Positions 25,901 through 35,259 of a stretch of DNA of 64,000 nucleotides are shown here, piece after piece. A program made the position numbers and the translations under genes. This stretch comes from Salinicoccus kekensis (lineage in GTDB: Bacteria; Bacillota; Bacilli; Staphylococcales; Salinicoccaceae), in contig NZ_OBQF01000007.1 of the NCBI RefSeq assembly GCF_900220995.1, positions 62,001 to 126,000 on the forward strand. Reading direction: 5' to 3'. Within the stretch, counting starts at the first letter, position 1, and each line of letters begins with the position of its first letter. Below the pieces are notes generated by a model. It worked only from the letters and a program-made list of their open reading frames with translations. It had not been told where the DNA came from and ran no database searches.

Positions 25901-25951
25901 TTGACCATAGTGGTCAACATGGGGTAATATGTAATTGACCATACCGGTCAA
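25901..25951 (+). promoter_or_regulatory. two TetR operators in the promoter of the tetR-ABC operon
   Basis: Two 17-bp palindromes, TTGACCATAGTGGTCAA (25901-25917) and TTGACCATACCGGTCAA (25935-25951), start 34 bp apart. The first supplies a -35-like TTGACC, and TAATAT (25925-25930) after an 18-bp spacer is a likely -10; the second covers the start of transcription. This arrangement predicts autorepression by the TetR protein encoded 16 bp downstream. Confidence 0.85.
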
Positions 25952-25966
25952 TGAAGGAGGTCCAAT

Positions 25967-26584
25967 ATGAAGGAAGCGTTTAGGAAACTGGATCCCGCAA
26001 GGCAGGCGGAGATTTTGAATGCCGCGCTGAATGAGTTCGCGAACTACGGCTACAAGGATGCCTCGACCAACAGGATCGTGAAGGATGCCGGGATGTCGAA
26101 GGGGATGCTGTACTACTATTTCGAGAATAAGGAAGATGTTTATTACACGTGCACGGAATATACGCTGAAGAAAGTGCAGGAGGAGCTGCTCGACTGGGAT
26201 CTGCCGCGTCAGGGGTTCATCGAGCGCTCGGCGGCGATTGCGGAGCGGAAGCATGCATATTATGAGAAGCATCCGGAAATTTCGATGTTCTTATCGCACG
26301 TCTATCTTGAGGACACCGTGCCGGAAAAGTACCGCGAGCTGCAGCAGAAGCTCGTCACTGAAGGCTACAAGGCGGCCTATGCAGACATCGACTACAGCTA
26401 CTTCAGGGATGACATCGGCCATGAGACGTTGATGAAGCTCATCATGTGGACGTTCGACGGCTATTCGAAGTACATCGAGGACGATTCGACACGAGCTGCC
26501 GGTGATTTCAATAAATACTTCGAGGAGTTCGAAATCTATCTTGATGCGATGAAGAAACTCTATTACAAGGAGGAATATCAATGA
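25967..26584 (+). CDS. TetR-family repressor of the ABC exporter operon
   Basis: 205 residues. N-terminal helix-turn-helix (NEFANYGYKDASTNRIVKDAGMSKGMLYYYF, about 24-54) and a long ligand domain. First gene of a three-gene operon, overlapping the ATPase gene by four bases (ATGA). Two perfect operators precede it. The ligand may be the drug or lipid exported by the transporter, by analogy with other TetR/ABC pairs. Confidence 0.92.
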   Translation: MKEAFRKLDPARQAEILNAALNEFANYGYKDASTNRIVKDAGMSKGMLYYYFENKEDVYYTCTEYTLKKVQEELLDWDLPRQGFIERSAAIAERKHAYYEKHPEISMFLSHVYLEDTVPEKYRELQQKLVTEGYKAAYADIDYSYFRDDIGHETLMKLIMWTFDGYSKYIEDDSTRAAGDFNKYFEEFEIYLDAMKKLYYKEEYQ

Positions 26585-27462
26585 GCATACTGACACTGGA
26601 GAACGTCTCCAAACATTTCGGGAAGGTCCGGGCGGCGGAGAACGTGTCCATCGACATCCGGGAAGGCGAAGTCTTCGGCTTCATCGGGCCGAACGGTGCA
26701 GGCAAGTCGACGACGATACGGATGATCATCGGCGCCTTGAAGGAGACGTCGGGGACGATCTATTTCAAGGGCGGGGACATAAAGAAAAGCAGGCGCTACA
26801 TCGAAAACATCAGCTATGTACCGGGGGATGTCAACCTGTGGCCGAACCTCACCGGGATGGAAGTGATCAACTTCTTCATGAAGATGCGCGGGTTCAAGGA
26901 TGTTGAAATGCGCGACCGGCTCATCGAAAAGTTCCGGCTCGATGCCCGCAAAAAGTGCAAGACATATTCGAAGGGGAACCGTCAGAAGGTCGCGCTGATC
27001 AGCGCGCTGCTGTCGGATGCGGACCTGTTGATATTCGATGAACCGACGACCGGGCTCGATCCGCTGATGGAGCGCGTGTTCCACCAGGAGATCCTTGCCG
27101 CACGCGATGCCGGCAAGAGCGTGCTGCTGTCGAGCCATATACTGTCAGAAGTCGAGAAGCTCGCGGACAGGATCGCCATCATACGCGAAGGAAAGATCAT
27201 AGAGACCGGGAAGCTCGCAGACCTCAGCCATATTACACGGATCGAATATATACTGTCTTCGGAGGACGACCTCTCCTTCCTTGAAGGGAAGAACTATGCC
27301 CATGATTTCAGGTCCGAGGGGAAAAACACCCATCTGATGGTCGACAACGACAAGGTCGCGGACTTCATGTCGGACATAAGTGCGTGCAGGATCACCTACC
27401 TCGTCACCGAGCCACCCAAACTTGAAGACATATTCATGCGCTACTATGAGGATAAATCATGA
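26581..27462 (+). CDS. ABC exporter ATP-binding subunit
   Basis: 293 residues. Walker A GPNGAGKST at about 39-47, signature YSKGNRQKVALI near 133 (SKGNRQ in place of SGGQ), Walker B LLIFDEPTTGLD near 151, and a C-terminal accessory domain. A DRA-type exporter ATPase. Overlaps both neighbours by four bases, so translation is coupled. Confidence 0.93.
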   Translation: MSILTLENVSKHFGKVRAAENVSIDIREGEVFGFIGPNGAGKSTTIRMIIGALKETSGTIYFKGGDIKKSRRYIENISYVPGDVNLWPNLTGMEVINFFMKMRGFKDVEMRDRLIEKFRLDARKKCKTYSKGNRQKVALISALLSDADLLIFDEPTTGLDPLMERVFHQEILAARDAGKSVLLSSHILSEVEKLADRIAIIREGKIIETGKLADLSHITRIEYILSSEDDLSFLEGKNYAHDFRSEGKNTHLMVDNDKVADFMSDISACRITYLVTEPPKLEDIFMRYYEDKS

Positions 27463-29033
27463 GCCACTTCAAACTTCTGGCAAAGCAGGTCCGCTTCAGG
27501 GTGATCATGTGGCTCATCATCCTGTGCGGCATGTCTGTGGGCTTTGCCCCGGTCTTCGACGGCCTGTACTCAACAGAGGAGGAACTGCGCTCGATCGAAG
27601 CGACGCTTGACAACCCGGCGATGGTCGCACTCATCGGCCCGCTCCCGGATGCAGCGTATACGACCGCCGTTTCATTCAGCCATCAGATGCTGCTCTTCAT
27701 GGCGCTTCTCCACGGGATCTTCGGCATACTGATCGCGAATTCCGTCGGCAGGAAGGCAGAGGATGACGGACTCACCGAATACCTCATCAGCGGCGGCGTC
27801 AGCAAGCGGACGCTCTACGCCAACCAGGTGATGCTCGGGGTGCTGATCAACCTGATTGCTTTTGTCATCAACTATGCAGGGCTCTCCCTCCTCGGCCTGG
27901 AGTCGTTCAATAATGAGGGGAACCTGCTCTACAGTGCGGGGCTTGCGCTGTTCGGCATGCTGTTCTATATGCTCACACTGTTCTTCGGCGCGATCCTTTC
28001 ATCTGCCGACCTGACGTTCGGGATCTCGCTTTCGATACTTGTCATCATGTTCCTGTACCGTGCGGTCACGGATGTCGCCGATATGGCTTACTCCGTCATC
28101 TCGCCGTACAACTGGCTGACGCGGATGTATCCGTATGCCGAGAATGATTTCACATGGCTGCTTCCGTTCCTGCTGGTCGCCGTCTTCGCAGCGGCCGGAT
28201 GGTTTTTATTCTCCCGGAGGGACCTCGGCGGCGCATACCTGAAAGGGCGCGGCGACAGGCGGACGCGGAACATCGGCTCGTATCCGGGGCTTGCGCTCCG
28301 CAACATGCGGACGATGATCATTTCGTGGCTCGCCGGCATGTTCGTGATCGGGCTGACGTACGGTTCGATTTTCGGGGATCTCGAGGAGATGATTTCCGGG
28401 AATGAAATGCTCTCGGCGGCCGTCGAAGCGGGCGCCATCGATGATCCGGTGATGTTCTTCGTCAATATGATACTGATCATCACGACGGTGATCACGGCGA
28501 TTCCGGCCGTGATGATCATCGGCAGGGTGCTGCGCGAGGAGAATTCGGCCCGGCTTGAAGTGGTAGATTCCGGGACGCTTGAAAGCAGGTTTTCGCGTAC
28601 ACGGGTGCTCGTCACGCACTGGATGATCAGTCTCGCCGTCGCGCTCCTCGGCATGGTCTTGACGACGCTCGGCATGCATCTTGCGAGCATGAATGTGGAT
28701 GATATCGGCGTGACGCTCGGTGATTATATGCTTGCGAGCCTGAACTACTTCACCGCCGTTGCAGCGGCCGTCGGCATCGGCGTCCTCTTACTCGGGCTGT
28801 CGAACGGATTGTTCAAGGTGATCTGGCTCTATGTCGGCTATATGTTCTTTGTGGCATACCTCGGGAACCTGGTCGAGCTGCCGGAGATACTCCATATGGC
28901 AACACCGTTCCATTACTTGGAGAATGTGCCGGTCAATGAGATGGACTGGGTTTCTGCGGGCGGTGTCTTCATCGCTGCGGTGCTTTTATTTGCCGCAGGG
29001 CTGTTTCTTTACAGGAAGCGTGACCTCGGCTGA
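27459..29033 (+). CDS. ABC exporter membrane subunit (12-helix type)
   Basis: 524 residues, about 12 membrane segments arranged as two similar halves (each beginning with a cytoplasmic helix and large first loop: RVIMWLIILCGMSVGF near 12, TMIISWLAGMFVIGL near 285). ABC-2 exporter type; with the preceding ATPase it forms a drug or antimicrobial efflux pump controlled by the TetR protein. Substrate unknown. Confidence 0.85.
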   Translation: MSHFKLLAKQVRFRVIMWLIILCGMSVGFAPVFDGLYSTEEELRSIEATLDNPAMVALIGPLPDAAYTTAVSFSHQMLLFMALLHGIFGILIANSVGRKAEDDGLTEYLISGGVSKRTLYANQVMLGVLINLIAFVINYAGLSLLGLESFNNEGNLLYSAGLALFGMLFYMLTLFFGAILSSADLTFGISLSILVIMFLYRAVTDVADMAYSVISPYNWLTRMYPYAENDFTWLLPFLLVAVFAAAGWFLFSRRDLGGAYLKGRGDRRTRNIGSYPGLALRNMRTMIISWLAGMFVIGLTYGSIFGDLEEMISGNEMLSAAVEAGAIDDPVMFFVNMILIITTVITAIPAVMIIGRVLREENSARLEVVDSGTLESRFSRTRVLVTHWMISLAVALLGMVLTTLGMHLASMNVDDIGVTLGDYMLASLNYFTAVAAAVGIGVLLLGLSNGLFKVIWLYVGYMFFVAYLGNLVELPEILHMATPFHYLENVPVNEMDWVSAGGVFIAAVLLFAAGLFLYRKRDLG

Positions 29034-29045
29034 TTTTGAACATGA

Positions 29046-29084
29046 AAAACCCGGACCGCTGTTGCGGCCCGGGTTCTTTTTTCG
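29046..29084 (+). terminator. terminator of the tetR-ABC operon
   Basis: Stem AACCCGGACCG / CGGCCCGGGTT around CTGTTG followed by CTTTTTTC. Confidence 0.85.
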
Positions 29085-30194
29085 TCAGTCATGCTTTTTC
29101 AAATGCGGCTGGACGTCCGTCAAGAGTGTGTTCTGGAGCGTCTTGCGGTAGCGCCAGATGTTCTGGATGCTTGTCTTGATCACGGCGTATGTCGGGATCG
29201 CGACGAGCATTCCGATGAAGCCCGCGATGTTCCCCGCAGCGAGCACCACGACGATTACGGTGAGCGGGTGCAGTTTGAGTGACTGCCCCATGACGTTCGG
29301 TGTGATCAGGTTGCTTTCGATCTGCTGGGCGATCAATGTGATGATTGCAACCCAGACGAACATGATCGGGCTCTGGATCAGGGCGAGTATCCCTGCCGGT
29401 GCGAATGCAAGCCACGGTCCAATGAACGGTATGACGTTCAGGAAGAGTGCGAGCATCCCGAGGAGCAGTGCATACTCGAGGCCGATGATCGTATAACCGA
29501 TGTAGAGTATGACACCGAGTATGAAGCTGACCAGCACCTGCCCCTGTATGAATGAACGGAGCGTGCGGTCGACATCGTACAACCACTCGGTCAGGAACTG
29601 CTTCACAGCGCCTGAGAATGGCGACACCATCGCCGGGACGAATTTCTCATGATCTTTCAGCATGAAGAAATAAAAGAACGGCACAAGGACCAGTGTCAGT
29701 ATCACGCTGACCGTACTCGTCAGGATGGAGATGGCGTTGCTTGCGATGTTGCTGACGATTTCACCACTCTGGTCGAGCAGATCCTGGGTGAACCCTTCAA
29801 CATCCACCTCGAACGGCAGTTCCTCCCTCTGGGATGATAGGAATGCGAGTATGTTCTGGAACTCACGCTGCAGTGCCGGCATGCGCTGGACCAGGGTCTG
29901 GATCTGATCGGAAATGACCGGGACGATGACCATCACGAGTATATTGATCACGATCAGGACGACCAGGAATACCGCCAGGATCGCCGTCAGCCTGTTGGCT
30001 TTCCTCTTTTCCAAAAAGCTCTGGATCGGCTGTGTGATGTAGTACAGCAGCCCGCCAAGCAATACAGGGATGAAGATCGTTGCAATAATTGTGAACAGCG
30101 GCTCGAACACCACCTGCACCTGAATGACCAGCATTATGATCAACAGTGTGATGATGATTGCCGCGCCTGACTGAAACCATGCTTTATTCGCCAT
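29085..30194 (-). CDS. AI-2E (PerM/YtvI) family membrane transporter
   Basis: 369 residues, about eight membrane segments, with the family signature in the C-terminal half (LNVIPFIGPWLAFAPAGILAL, then IAQQIESNLITPNVMG and LHPLTVIVVVLAAG). Members export small molecules or exchange ions; some Bacillus-group members are Na+(Li+)/H+ antiporters, which would suit a halophile, but the substrate cannot be assigned. ATG at 30194 follows AAGGAG; the GTG six bases upstream is too close to it. Confidence 0.88.
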   Translation of the reverse strand: MANKAWFQSGAAIIITLLIIMLVIQVQVVFEPLFTIIATIFIPVLLGGLLYYITQPIQSFLEKRKANRLTAILAVFLVVLIVINILVMVIVPVISDQIQTLVQRMPALQREFQNILAFLSSQREELPFEVDVEGFTQDLLDQSGEIVSNIASNAISILTSTVSVILTLVLVPFFYFFMLKDHEKFVPAMVSPFSGAVKQFLTEWLYDVDRTLRSFIQGQVLVSFILGVILYIGYTIIGLEYALLLGMLALFLNVIPFIGPWLAFAPAGILALIQSPIMFVWVAIITLIAQQIESNLITPNVMGQSLKLHPLTVIVVVLAAGNIAGFIGMLVAIPTYAVIKTSIQNIWRYRKTLQNTLLTDVQPHLKKHD

Positions 30195-30373
30195 CTGCAC
30201 TTCTCCTTAAACTAGTAAGTATTTTTATAAAGTGTATCATAAAATTTCGGTATTCAAAAAACATTTCCTCCCCTTTCCGTTTTGTTTAATGAAATAAAGG
30301 GGATAAACAATATTGTACCCCTATGTTCATCCGGGGTCGGAATTGTTACAATATTACATAAGGAGGGGTTAGC

Positions 30374-31099
30374 ATGGATATGACAGCAGGAAAGATCCAC
30401 ACCGCGGAAGTCGAATCCGAGGTGTGCGGGGAAACGTTCGAAGTACAATATTATCTGCCGAAGAATTTCAGTGATCTGTACAGGTATAATGTGATCATCA
30501 CATTCGATTCACAGGATTTCTTCAAGTACGGCCAGATCGAGCGGCTTTACCAGAAGCTGCGCGAAAATGAGGAGATCGACCGGTCGATCATCGTCGGGGT
30601 GCCCTATCCGGACGTCGAATGGCGGAACCATTATTTCAGTCCGAACGGGGAACATCATGAAAACATGGTGACCTTCGTCGGCCGTGAGCTGATCAAATGG
30701 ATCGACAGCAATTTCAAGACTTTGGAGATGGCCAATTCGCGGGTGCTCATGGGGGAATCCCTCGCCGGCACATTCGCCTTCAGCGTGGCACTCCAGTATC
30801 CGACCACGTTCCCGAACGCGGTGGCATTCAGCCCGTTTGTGGATGATGACTTCATCGCACGCTTTGAAAACCAGCCGAATCTGATGCAGCTCAATCTCTA
30901 TCATACCATCGGACTTGAAGAGGATGATTTTGAGACCATCATGGGTGAACAGGCCGATTTCCTCACACCGAACCGGAAGTTGAATGAACTTCTTGAAACG
31001 GAGCCGCTTGAATACGAATACCGTGAACTCGAGGGCGGCCATATATGGAAGACCTGGAAACCGGAGCTTGAGCAGGTGCTCAGGCATTACCTGGCCTAA
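30374..31099 (+). CDS. esterase-D/IroE-type alpha/beta hydrolase
   Basis: 241 residues. Nucleophile motif GESLAG near 127, oxyanion region IIVGVPYPDVEWRNHYFSP near 76, and catalytic His in GGHIWKTW near 224. This fold is shared by enterobactin esterases, S-formylglutathione hydrolases and many uncharacterised esterases, and S. aureus has a similar gene near fabI. Cytoplasmic, no signal peptide. AGGAGGGG site. Precise substrate unknown. Confidence 0.82.
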   Translation: MDMTAGKIHTAEVESEVCGETFEVQYYLPKNFSDLYRYNVIITFDSQDFFKYGQIERLYQKLRENEEIDRSIIVGVPYPDVEWRNHYFSPNGEHHENMVTFVGRELIKWIDSNFKTLEMANSRVLMGESLAGTFAFSVALQYPTTFPNAVAFSPFVDDDFIARFENQPNLMQLNLYHTIGLEEDDFETIMGEQADFLTPNRKLNELLETEPLEYEYRELEGGHIWKTWKPELEQVLRHYLA

Positions 31100-31171
31100 C
31101 TTCTGTATGAAATTTTTGAACAATCTGATATAATCGAAATAACCGAAGAAATGACATTGGGAGGAATTACC

Positions 31172-31684
31172 ATGATATTTGGTGTAGCTTTATTTCCATC
31201 AAAGGAACTACAGGACAAAGTGAACAGTTACAGAAAAAGATATGACCCGCATTATGCGCTCATCCCGCCGCATATTACGCTGAAGGAGAAATTCGAAGCG
31301 GATGAAAGCGAAAAGGAAGAGATCGTCAAATATTTGAAGCAGGTCGCAAAAGAACATCAGCCGACTGAAATAGAAATCAAAAAAGTTTCAAGCTTCGCAC
31401 CAACTTCACCGGTGATTTATTTCAAGGTCGAGCCGAACGAAACTTTGACTTCAATACATGATGCCCTGAACAGCGGCGACTTCTACGGCGAGAATAAACA
31501 CTCCTTCGTCCCGCATTTCACACTCGCACAGGGTACGACTTCGCAGGAGTTCGAGGACACATTCAGCCACTTGAGCATGGCCGGCATCCATCATAAGGAA
31601 ACGGTGAACAAAATCAGCCTCGCCTACCAGCTCGAAAACGGCATGTGGCAGGTTTCCGAGACATTCAGGCTCGGTGAAGGATAA
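31172..31684 (+). CDS. YjcG-like 2H phosphoesterase (2'-5' RNA ligase fold)
   Basis: 170 residues with two HxTx motifs, HITLKEKF near 37 and HFTLAQG near 116, the paired histidines of the 2H phosphoesterase superfamily. Firmicute YjcG members probably act on 2',3'-cyclic or 2'-5' nucleotide ends. ATG at 31172 follows GGGAGG; the upstream ATG in frame is not used. It lies 72 bp after the esterase gene. Confidence 0.88.
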   Translation: MIFGVALFPSKELQDKVNSYRKRYDPHYALIPPHITLKEKFEADESEKEEIVKYLKQVAKEHQPTEIEIKKVSSFAPTSPVIYFKVEPNETLTSIHDALNSGDFYGENKHSFVPHFTLAQGTTSQEFEDTFSHLSMAGIHHKETVNKISLAYQLENGMWQVSETFRLGEG

Positions 31685-31754
31685 ATAGCGATCAGTTACG
31701 CCCGCAATCATGAAGATTGTGGGTTTTTTGCTTTTTGTGGGGGTGCGGGGGTTT

Positions 31755-32035
31755 ATCGGACCGTCCCGGTGCGTGCGATGAGCTGTTGGGCACCCCCATC
31801 GGCCAAACCAGCACTCACTTGGCCGATGGGAAGCGTCTATCGGCCAAACCAGCACTCACTTGGCCGATGGGAGTCGTCTATCGACCAAACCAGCACTCAC
31901 TTGGCCGATGGGGAGTATCTATCGGCCAAACCAGTATTCACTTGACCGATGGGAGTCGTCTATCGGTCAAACCAGTACTCACGTGACCGATGGGAGTCGT
32001 CTATCGCTCACCCAGGCAACCCAATGAGCGATGGA
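31755..32035 (+). repeat. mixed array: one family A then six family B units, 41-bp period
   Basis: One family A unit begins at 31755. Family B units start at 31798, 31839, 31880, 31921, 31962 and 32003, exactly 41 bp apart. Arms vary in step: ATCGGCCAA with TTGGCCGAT, ATCGGTCA with TGACCGAT, ATCGCTCA with TGAGCGAT, while the loop keeps ACCAG(C/T)A(C/T)TCAC in most. Between the convergent phosphoesterase and fabI genes. Confidence 0.95.
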
Positions 32036-32069
32036 GGCCGCACGCACACCCAACCCCCCTGCAAAATCA

Positions 32070-32107
32070 AAAAAGCCGGTCCCCCGCTTCTCGCGAGGGT
32101 ACCGGTT
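32070..32107 (-). terminator. fabI terminator
   Basis: On the - strand ACCGGTACCC..GGGGGACCGGC followed by TTTTTTGATTTT. Confidence 0.8.
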
Positions 32108-32120
32108 TTATTTTTCATTA

Positions 32121-32888
32121 TTATGCCATGATGTTTGCGCCGGAATCGACGTGGACGATTTCGCCCGTAATGCCGGAAGCGAGGTCGCTCAACAGGAAGG
32201 CGACGGCGTTGCCGACTTCAAGCTGGTCGACGTTGCGCTTCAATGGTGCGCGCTGTTCGATCTCTTTTAAGATCGTCTTGAACTCGCCGACTGCGGAAGA
32301 GCTCAGTGTACGGATCGGGCCCGCGGACACTGCGTTCACGCGGTAGCCATCTGCACCGAGGTCGAGCGCCAGGTAGCGCACGCTCGCATCGAGTGCCGCT
32401 TTCGCAACGCCCATGACGTTGTAGTTCGGCATTGCGCGTTCGCCGCCGAGGTAAGTCATCGTCACAAGGCTCGCGCCCGGATTGAATGCCTTCTTCGCAT
32501 GCTTCGCAACGATCGCAAGTGAGTATGCACTGATATCGAGCGCCAGCGCAAACCCTTCACGTGAAGTCTCGCTGTAGCCGCCCTGCAGCTCATCCTTGTT
32601 CGCATAAGCGATTGCGTGGAGGACACCGTCGACGCCGCCCGTCTTCTCCTTGATCTCGTCGAACGCACGCTCGACTTCCTCATCCTTCGACACATCGCAC
32701 TCGACGATGACCTGGTGGTCGCCCTGAAGGTCTCCGAGAAGCTTGTCGAGTTCCCTGCGGAAACGCTCGTTCAGAATCGTGAATACGAGGTTCGCACCCA
32801 TGCTGTCCAGTGCACGTGCTGCGCCCCATGCGATGCTGCGCTTGTTCGCAACACCCATGATGACATAAGTTTTGCCTTCTAAATTCAT
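32121..32888 (-). CDS. fabI: enoyl-ACP reductase FabI
   Basis: 255 residues. NAD(P) site GVANKRSIAWGAARAL near 12-27 and active-site YNVMGVAK near 157-164 (Tyr and Lys), matching staphylococcal FabI. It reduces trans-2-enoyl-ACP in the last step of fatty acid elongation. ATG at 32888 follows AAAGGAG. A FapR-type operator precedes it, linking it to fabHF further on. Confidence 0.96.
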   Translation of the reverse strand: MNLEGKTYVIMGVANKRSIAWGAARALDSMGANLVFTILNERFRRELDKLLGDLQGDHQVIVECDVSKDEEVERAFDEIKEKTGGVDGVLHAIAYANKDELQGGYSETSREGFALALDISAYSLAIVAKHAKKAFNPGASLVTMTYLGGERAMPNYNVMGVAKAALDASVRYLALDLGADGYRVNAVSAGPIRTLSSSAVGEFKTILKEIEQRAPLKRNVDQLEVGNAVAFLLSDLASGITGEIVHVDSGANIMA

Positions 32889-32932
32889 GGTCAAGTCTCC
32901 TTTATTGAAACGAATGTTTTTATCGCTTGTTA

Positions 32933-32949
32933 TTAGTACCTACTGCTAA
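32933..32949. promoter_or_regulatory. FapR-type operator of fabI
   Basis: TTAGTACCTACTGCTAA, a 17-bp imperfect palindrome with TTAGTA and CTAA ends, matches the FapR box of lipid-synthesis genes and resembles the site before fabH (51502-51518). It lies 45 bp before the fabI start. FapR, derepressed by malonyl-CoA, is not encoded in the window. Confidence 0.8.
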
Positions 32950-33036
32950 TTTACTAATAATGACACTAAAATGCAACAGTTATCATGATCGCCCGCTTAA
33001 AAAAATAAAACCATCACAACCACGATCGCCCGCCCG

Positions 33037-34416
33037 TCAGGTGAGGAGCGATGCCATGAACATGTTCGCGAGCGCAAAATAGATGAGCAGGCTGATGATG
33101 TCGTTTGCCGTCGTGATGAACGGGCCGCTCGCGACCGCCGGGTCGATGCCGACCTTGTCCATGAAGAGCGGCACGATTGTGCCGATCAGCGTCGCCACCG
33201 TCATCGAGATGACGAGGCTTAAGCAGACGATGAGGCCAAGTGTCGGTGCCTGGTACATCATCAGTATGACGACGAAGATGACGAGGCCGCAGACGAGACC
33301 GGTGATGAAGCCGGATCCGATTTCGCGCCAGGCGATCTTCGCCTTACTCGATTCCTTTATCTCACCGGTTGAAATACCGCGCACGGCGACCGCGAGCGAC
33401 TGTGTGCCGGTGTTCCCGGCCATCCCCGAAATGAGGGGGATGAACGCGGAAAGCAACACGACCTGGGCGAGGGTGTCTTCAAAAACCGACAGCATGGCTG
33501 CCGTGATCATGCCCATGAATGTGAGTCCGATCAGCCACGGCAGCCGCTTCTTCGCGGTCTCCACCGCCGTATCGGAGGTGGATTCGCTCTCGCTCATACC
33601 TGCAAGACGGGAGTAGTCCTCGCTTGCCTCTTCGTCGATGACGTCCATGATGTCATCGGCCGTGATGATGCCGACGAGGTGGTCCTGGTAATCCAGCACA
33701 GGCAGTGCGAGGAAGTCGTAGTCACGCATGATCTGTGCGACGCCTTCCTGGTCGTCCGACACGAGGACCGAGACGACACGCTCGTTCATGATGTCGCCGA
33801 TGTACTCATCATCATCCGCGACGATCAGTTCCCTGAGGGACATGATGCCTGCGAGCTTCCGCCGCTCGTCGACGATGAACACATAGTAGATCGTCTCTGA
33901 GAACTTCGCGACTTCCTTCAGATGGCGCATGGCCTCCCGGACGGTCATCGTCGAGGCGAGGCTCACGAATTCCGTCGTCATGATACCGCCGGCCGTGTCT
34001 TCCTCATAGTTCAAAAGGCTGCGGATCTGTGCCGCATCCTCCCTGTCCATCAATGCAAGGAACGTCGTGACTTTCGACTTCGGCAATTCGTTCAAGATAT
34101 CTGCGGCGTTGTCGTACTGCATCTTTCCGATCATCACCGCGGCATAGCGGGAATCCATCGTCTCAAACAGTGCGTCGTAGCTATCGTCATCATCGATTTC
34201 CATCGTATCGAAGAACATCGAGACTTCTTCCGGTGAGAGCATCTCGTACAGGAGGTCCCTGTCCGCTTCATCGAGGCCCAGGTAAAACTCGCTCTGCTCA
34301 TACGCGTGCAGATCGAGGAAGTCTTCCCTGAAGCCGTCTATATCATTGTCCCGAAGCTGGGTGAGCAATGCATCATATTCAATTTCTATCTCTGTCATCT
34401 CTTCAATCTCCGGCAT
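33037..34416 (-). CDS. mgtE: MgtE-type magnesium channel
   Basis: 459 residues in MgtE order: acidic N domain (residues 10-125), two CBS domains (MTTEFVSLASTMTVREAM near 148; MNERVVSVLVSDDQEGVAQIM near 212), then five membrane segments with the pore (AGNTGTQSLAVAVRG near 340, ATLIGTIVPLFMDKVGIDPAVASGPF near 410). The N and CBS domains close the channel at high internal Mg2+. ATG at 34416 after GGGGG. It follows nadK by 18 bp; the rluD gene that separates them in S. aureus is missing. No Mg riboswitch seen. Confidence 0.95.
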   Translation of the reverse strand: MPEIEEMTEIEIEYDALLTQLRDNDIDGFREDFLDLHAYEQSEFYLGLDEADRDLLYEMLSPEEVSMFFDTMEIDDDDSYDALFETMDSRYAAVMIGKMQYDNAADILNELPKSKVTTFLALMDREDAAQIRSLLNYEEDTAGGIMTTEFVSLASTMTVREAMRHLKEVAKFSETIYYVFIVDERRKLAGIMSLRELIVADDDEYIGDIMNERVVSVLVSDDQEGVAQIMRDYDFLALPVLDYQDHLVGIITADDIMDVIDEEASEDYSRLAGMSESESTSDTAVETAKKRLPWLIGLTFMGMITAAMLSVFEDTLAQVVLLSAFIPLISGMAGNTGTQSLAVAVRGISTGEIKESSKAKIAWREIGSGFITGLVCGLVIFVVILMMYQAPTLGLIVCLSLVISMTVATLIGTIVPLFMDKVGIDPAVASGPFITTANDIISLLIYFALANMFMASLLT

Positions 34417-34434
34417 CCGGCCCACCCCCTAAAG

Positions 34435-35238
34435 TTAATTTCTGTCTGAAATGAATGAATCATGGACCCGTTTCCAGAACGGGAACGGCCTGAATCTTGC
34501 GAACTTCACCTTTTCATCCGCCACCCTGAACTGGATCTGGCGCACACCTTTATGTACCAGGTTGATGTGGTCGACGGTCATTTTGTACACTTCGCTGTTG
34601 ACCGGGTGGACCTGGGTCGTATGGTGTTTCGGCAGCACGAGCGGCGAGCCGACGGTCCTGAACACGCTGTTGTTGATGGATGCGATCTCGGTCAGCTGCA
34701 GCGCCTCGATCGACGGATGTATGATCGCGCCGCCGAGGGCTTTATTGTATGCGGTCGAACCGGACGGGGTCGAGACACAGATGCCGTCCCCTCGGAAGCG
34801 TTCGAAGTGCTGGTTGCGTATATCGATGTCGCTGACGAGCGTCGTGCCGTCCTCGGTGCGGAGCGTCGACTCGTTCAGCGCGAGGTAGCGTGATTCCGTC
34901 CCGAAATTTTCGTATGTGATGATGATTTCGAGCAGCGGATATTCGATCAGCTGGTATTCGTCATTCTGGATCGATATGACCAGCCGCTCCACTTCATGCG
35001 GCAGCCAGTCCGCGTAGAATCCGAGGTGCCCGGTGTGCACGCCGACGAAGGACGCCGTATCGAGCAGGTGCTGGAAGCGGTGGAAGGCCTGCAGCAGGGT
35101 GCCGTCCCCGCCGACCGAGATCACCATTTCCGGATCCTTCTCATCATGCTCCATCCCCATATCGGCCATGTAGTGGAGCATCCGGTCTTTCAAGGCGTTC
35201 GATTTCGTGTCCCCTTTGGAGACGATGACAAATCTCAT
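34435..35238 (-). CDS. nadK: NAD kinase
   Basis: 267 residues. [13 protein letters not shown] near 43-55 is the NAD-kinase signature; further motifs are [14 protein letters not shown] and the glycine-rich [21 protein letters not shown] near 146. It makes NADP from NAD and ATP or polyphosphate. ATG at 35238 follows AAGGAGG, giving a gap of 21 bp after relQ; the relQ-nadK pairing is conserved through Firmicutes. Confidence 0.96.
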   Translation of the reverse strand: MRFVIVSKGDTKSNALKDRMLHYMADMGMEHDEKDPEMVISVGGDGTLLQAFHRFQHLLDTASFVGVHTGHLGFYADWLPHEVERLVISIQNDEYQLIEYPLLEIIITYENFGTESRYLALNESTLRTEDGTTLVSDIDIRNQHFERFRGDGICVSTPSGSTAYNKALGGAIIHPSIEALQLTEIASINNSVFRTVGSPLVLPKHHTTQVHPVNSEVYKMTVDHINLVHKGVRQIQFRVADEKVKFARFRPFPFWKRVHDSFISDRN

Positions 35239-35259
35239 GAAATGCCCTCCTTTCATACT

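Noticed and set aside
34417-34434. Magnesium riboswitch for mgtE
   Set aside because: mgtE follows nadK by 18 bp and no structured leader precedes relQ that resembles an M-box.
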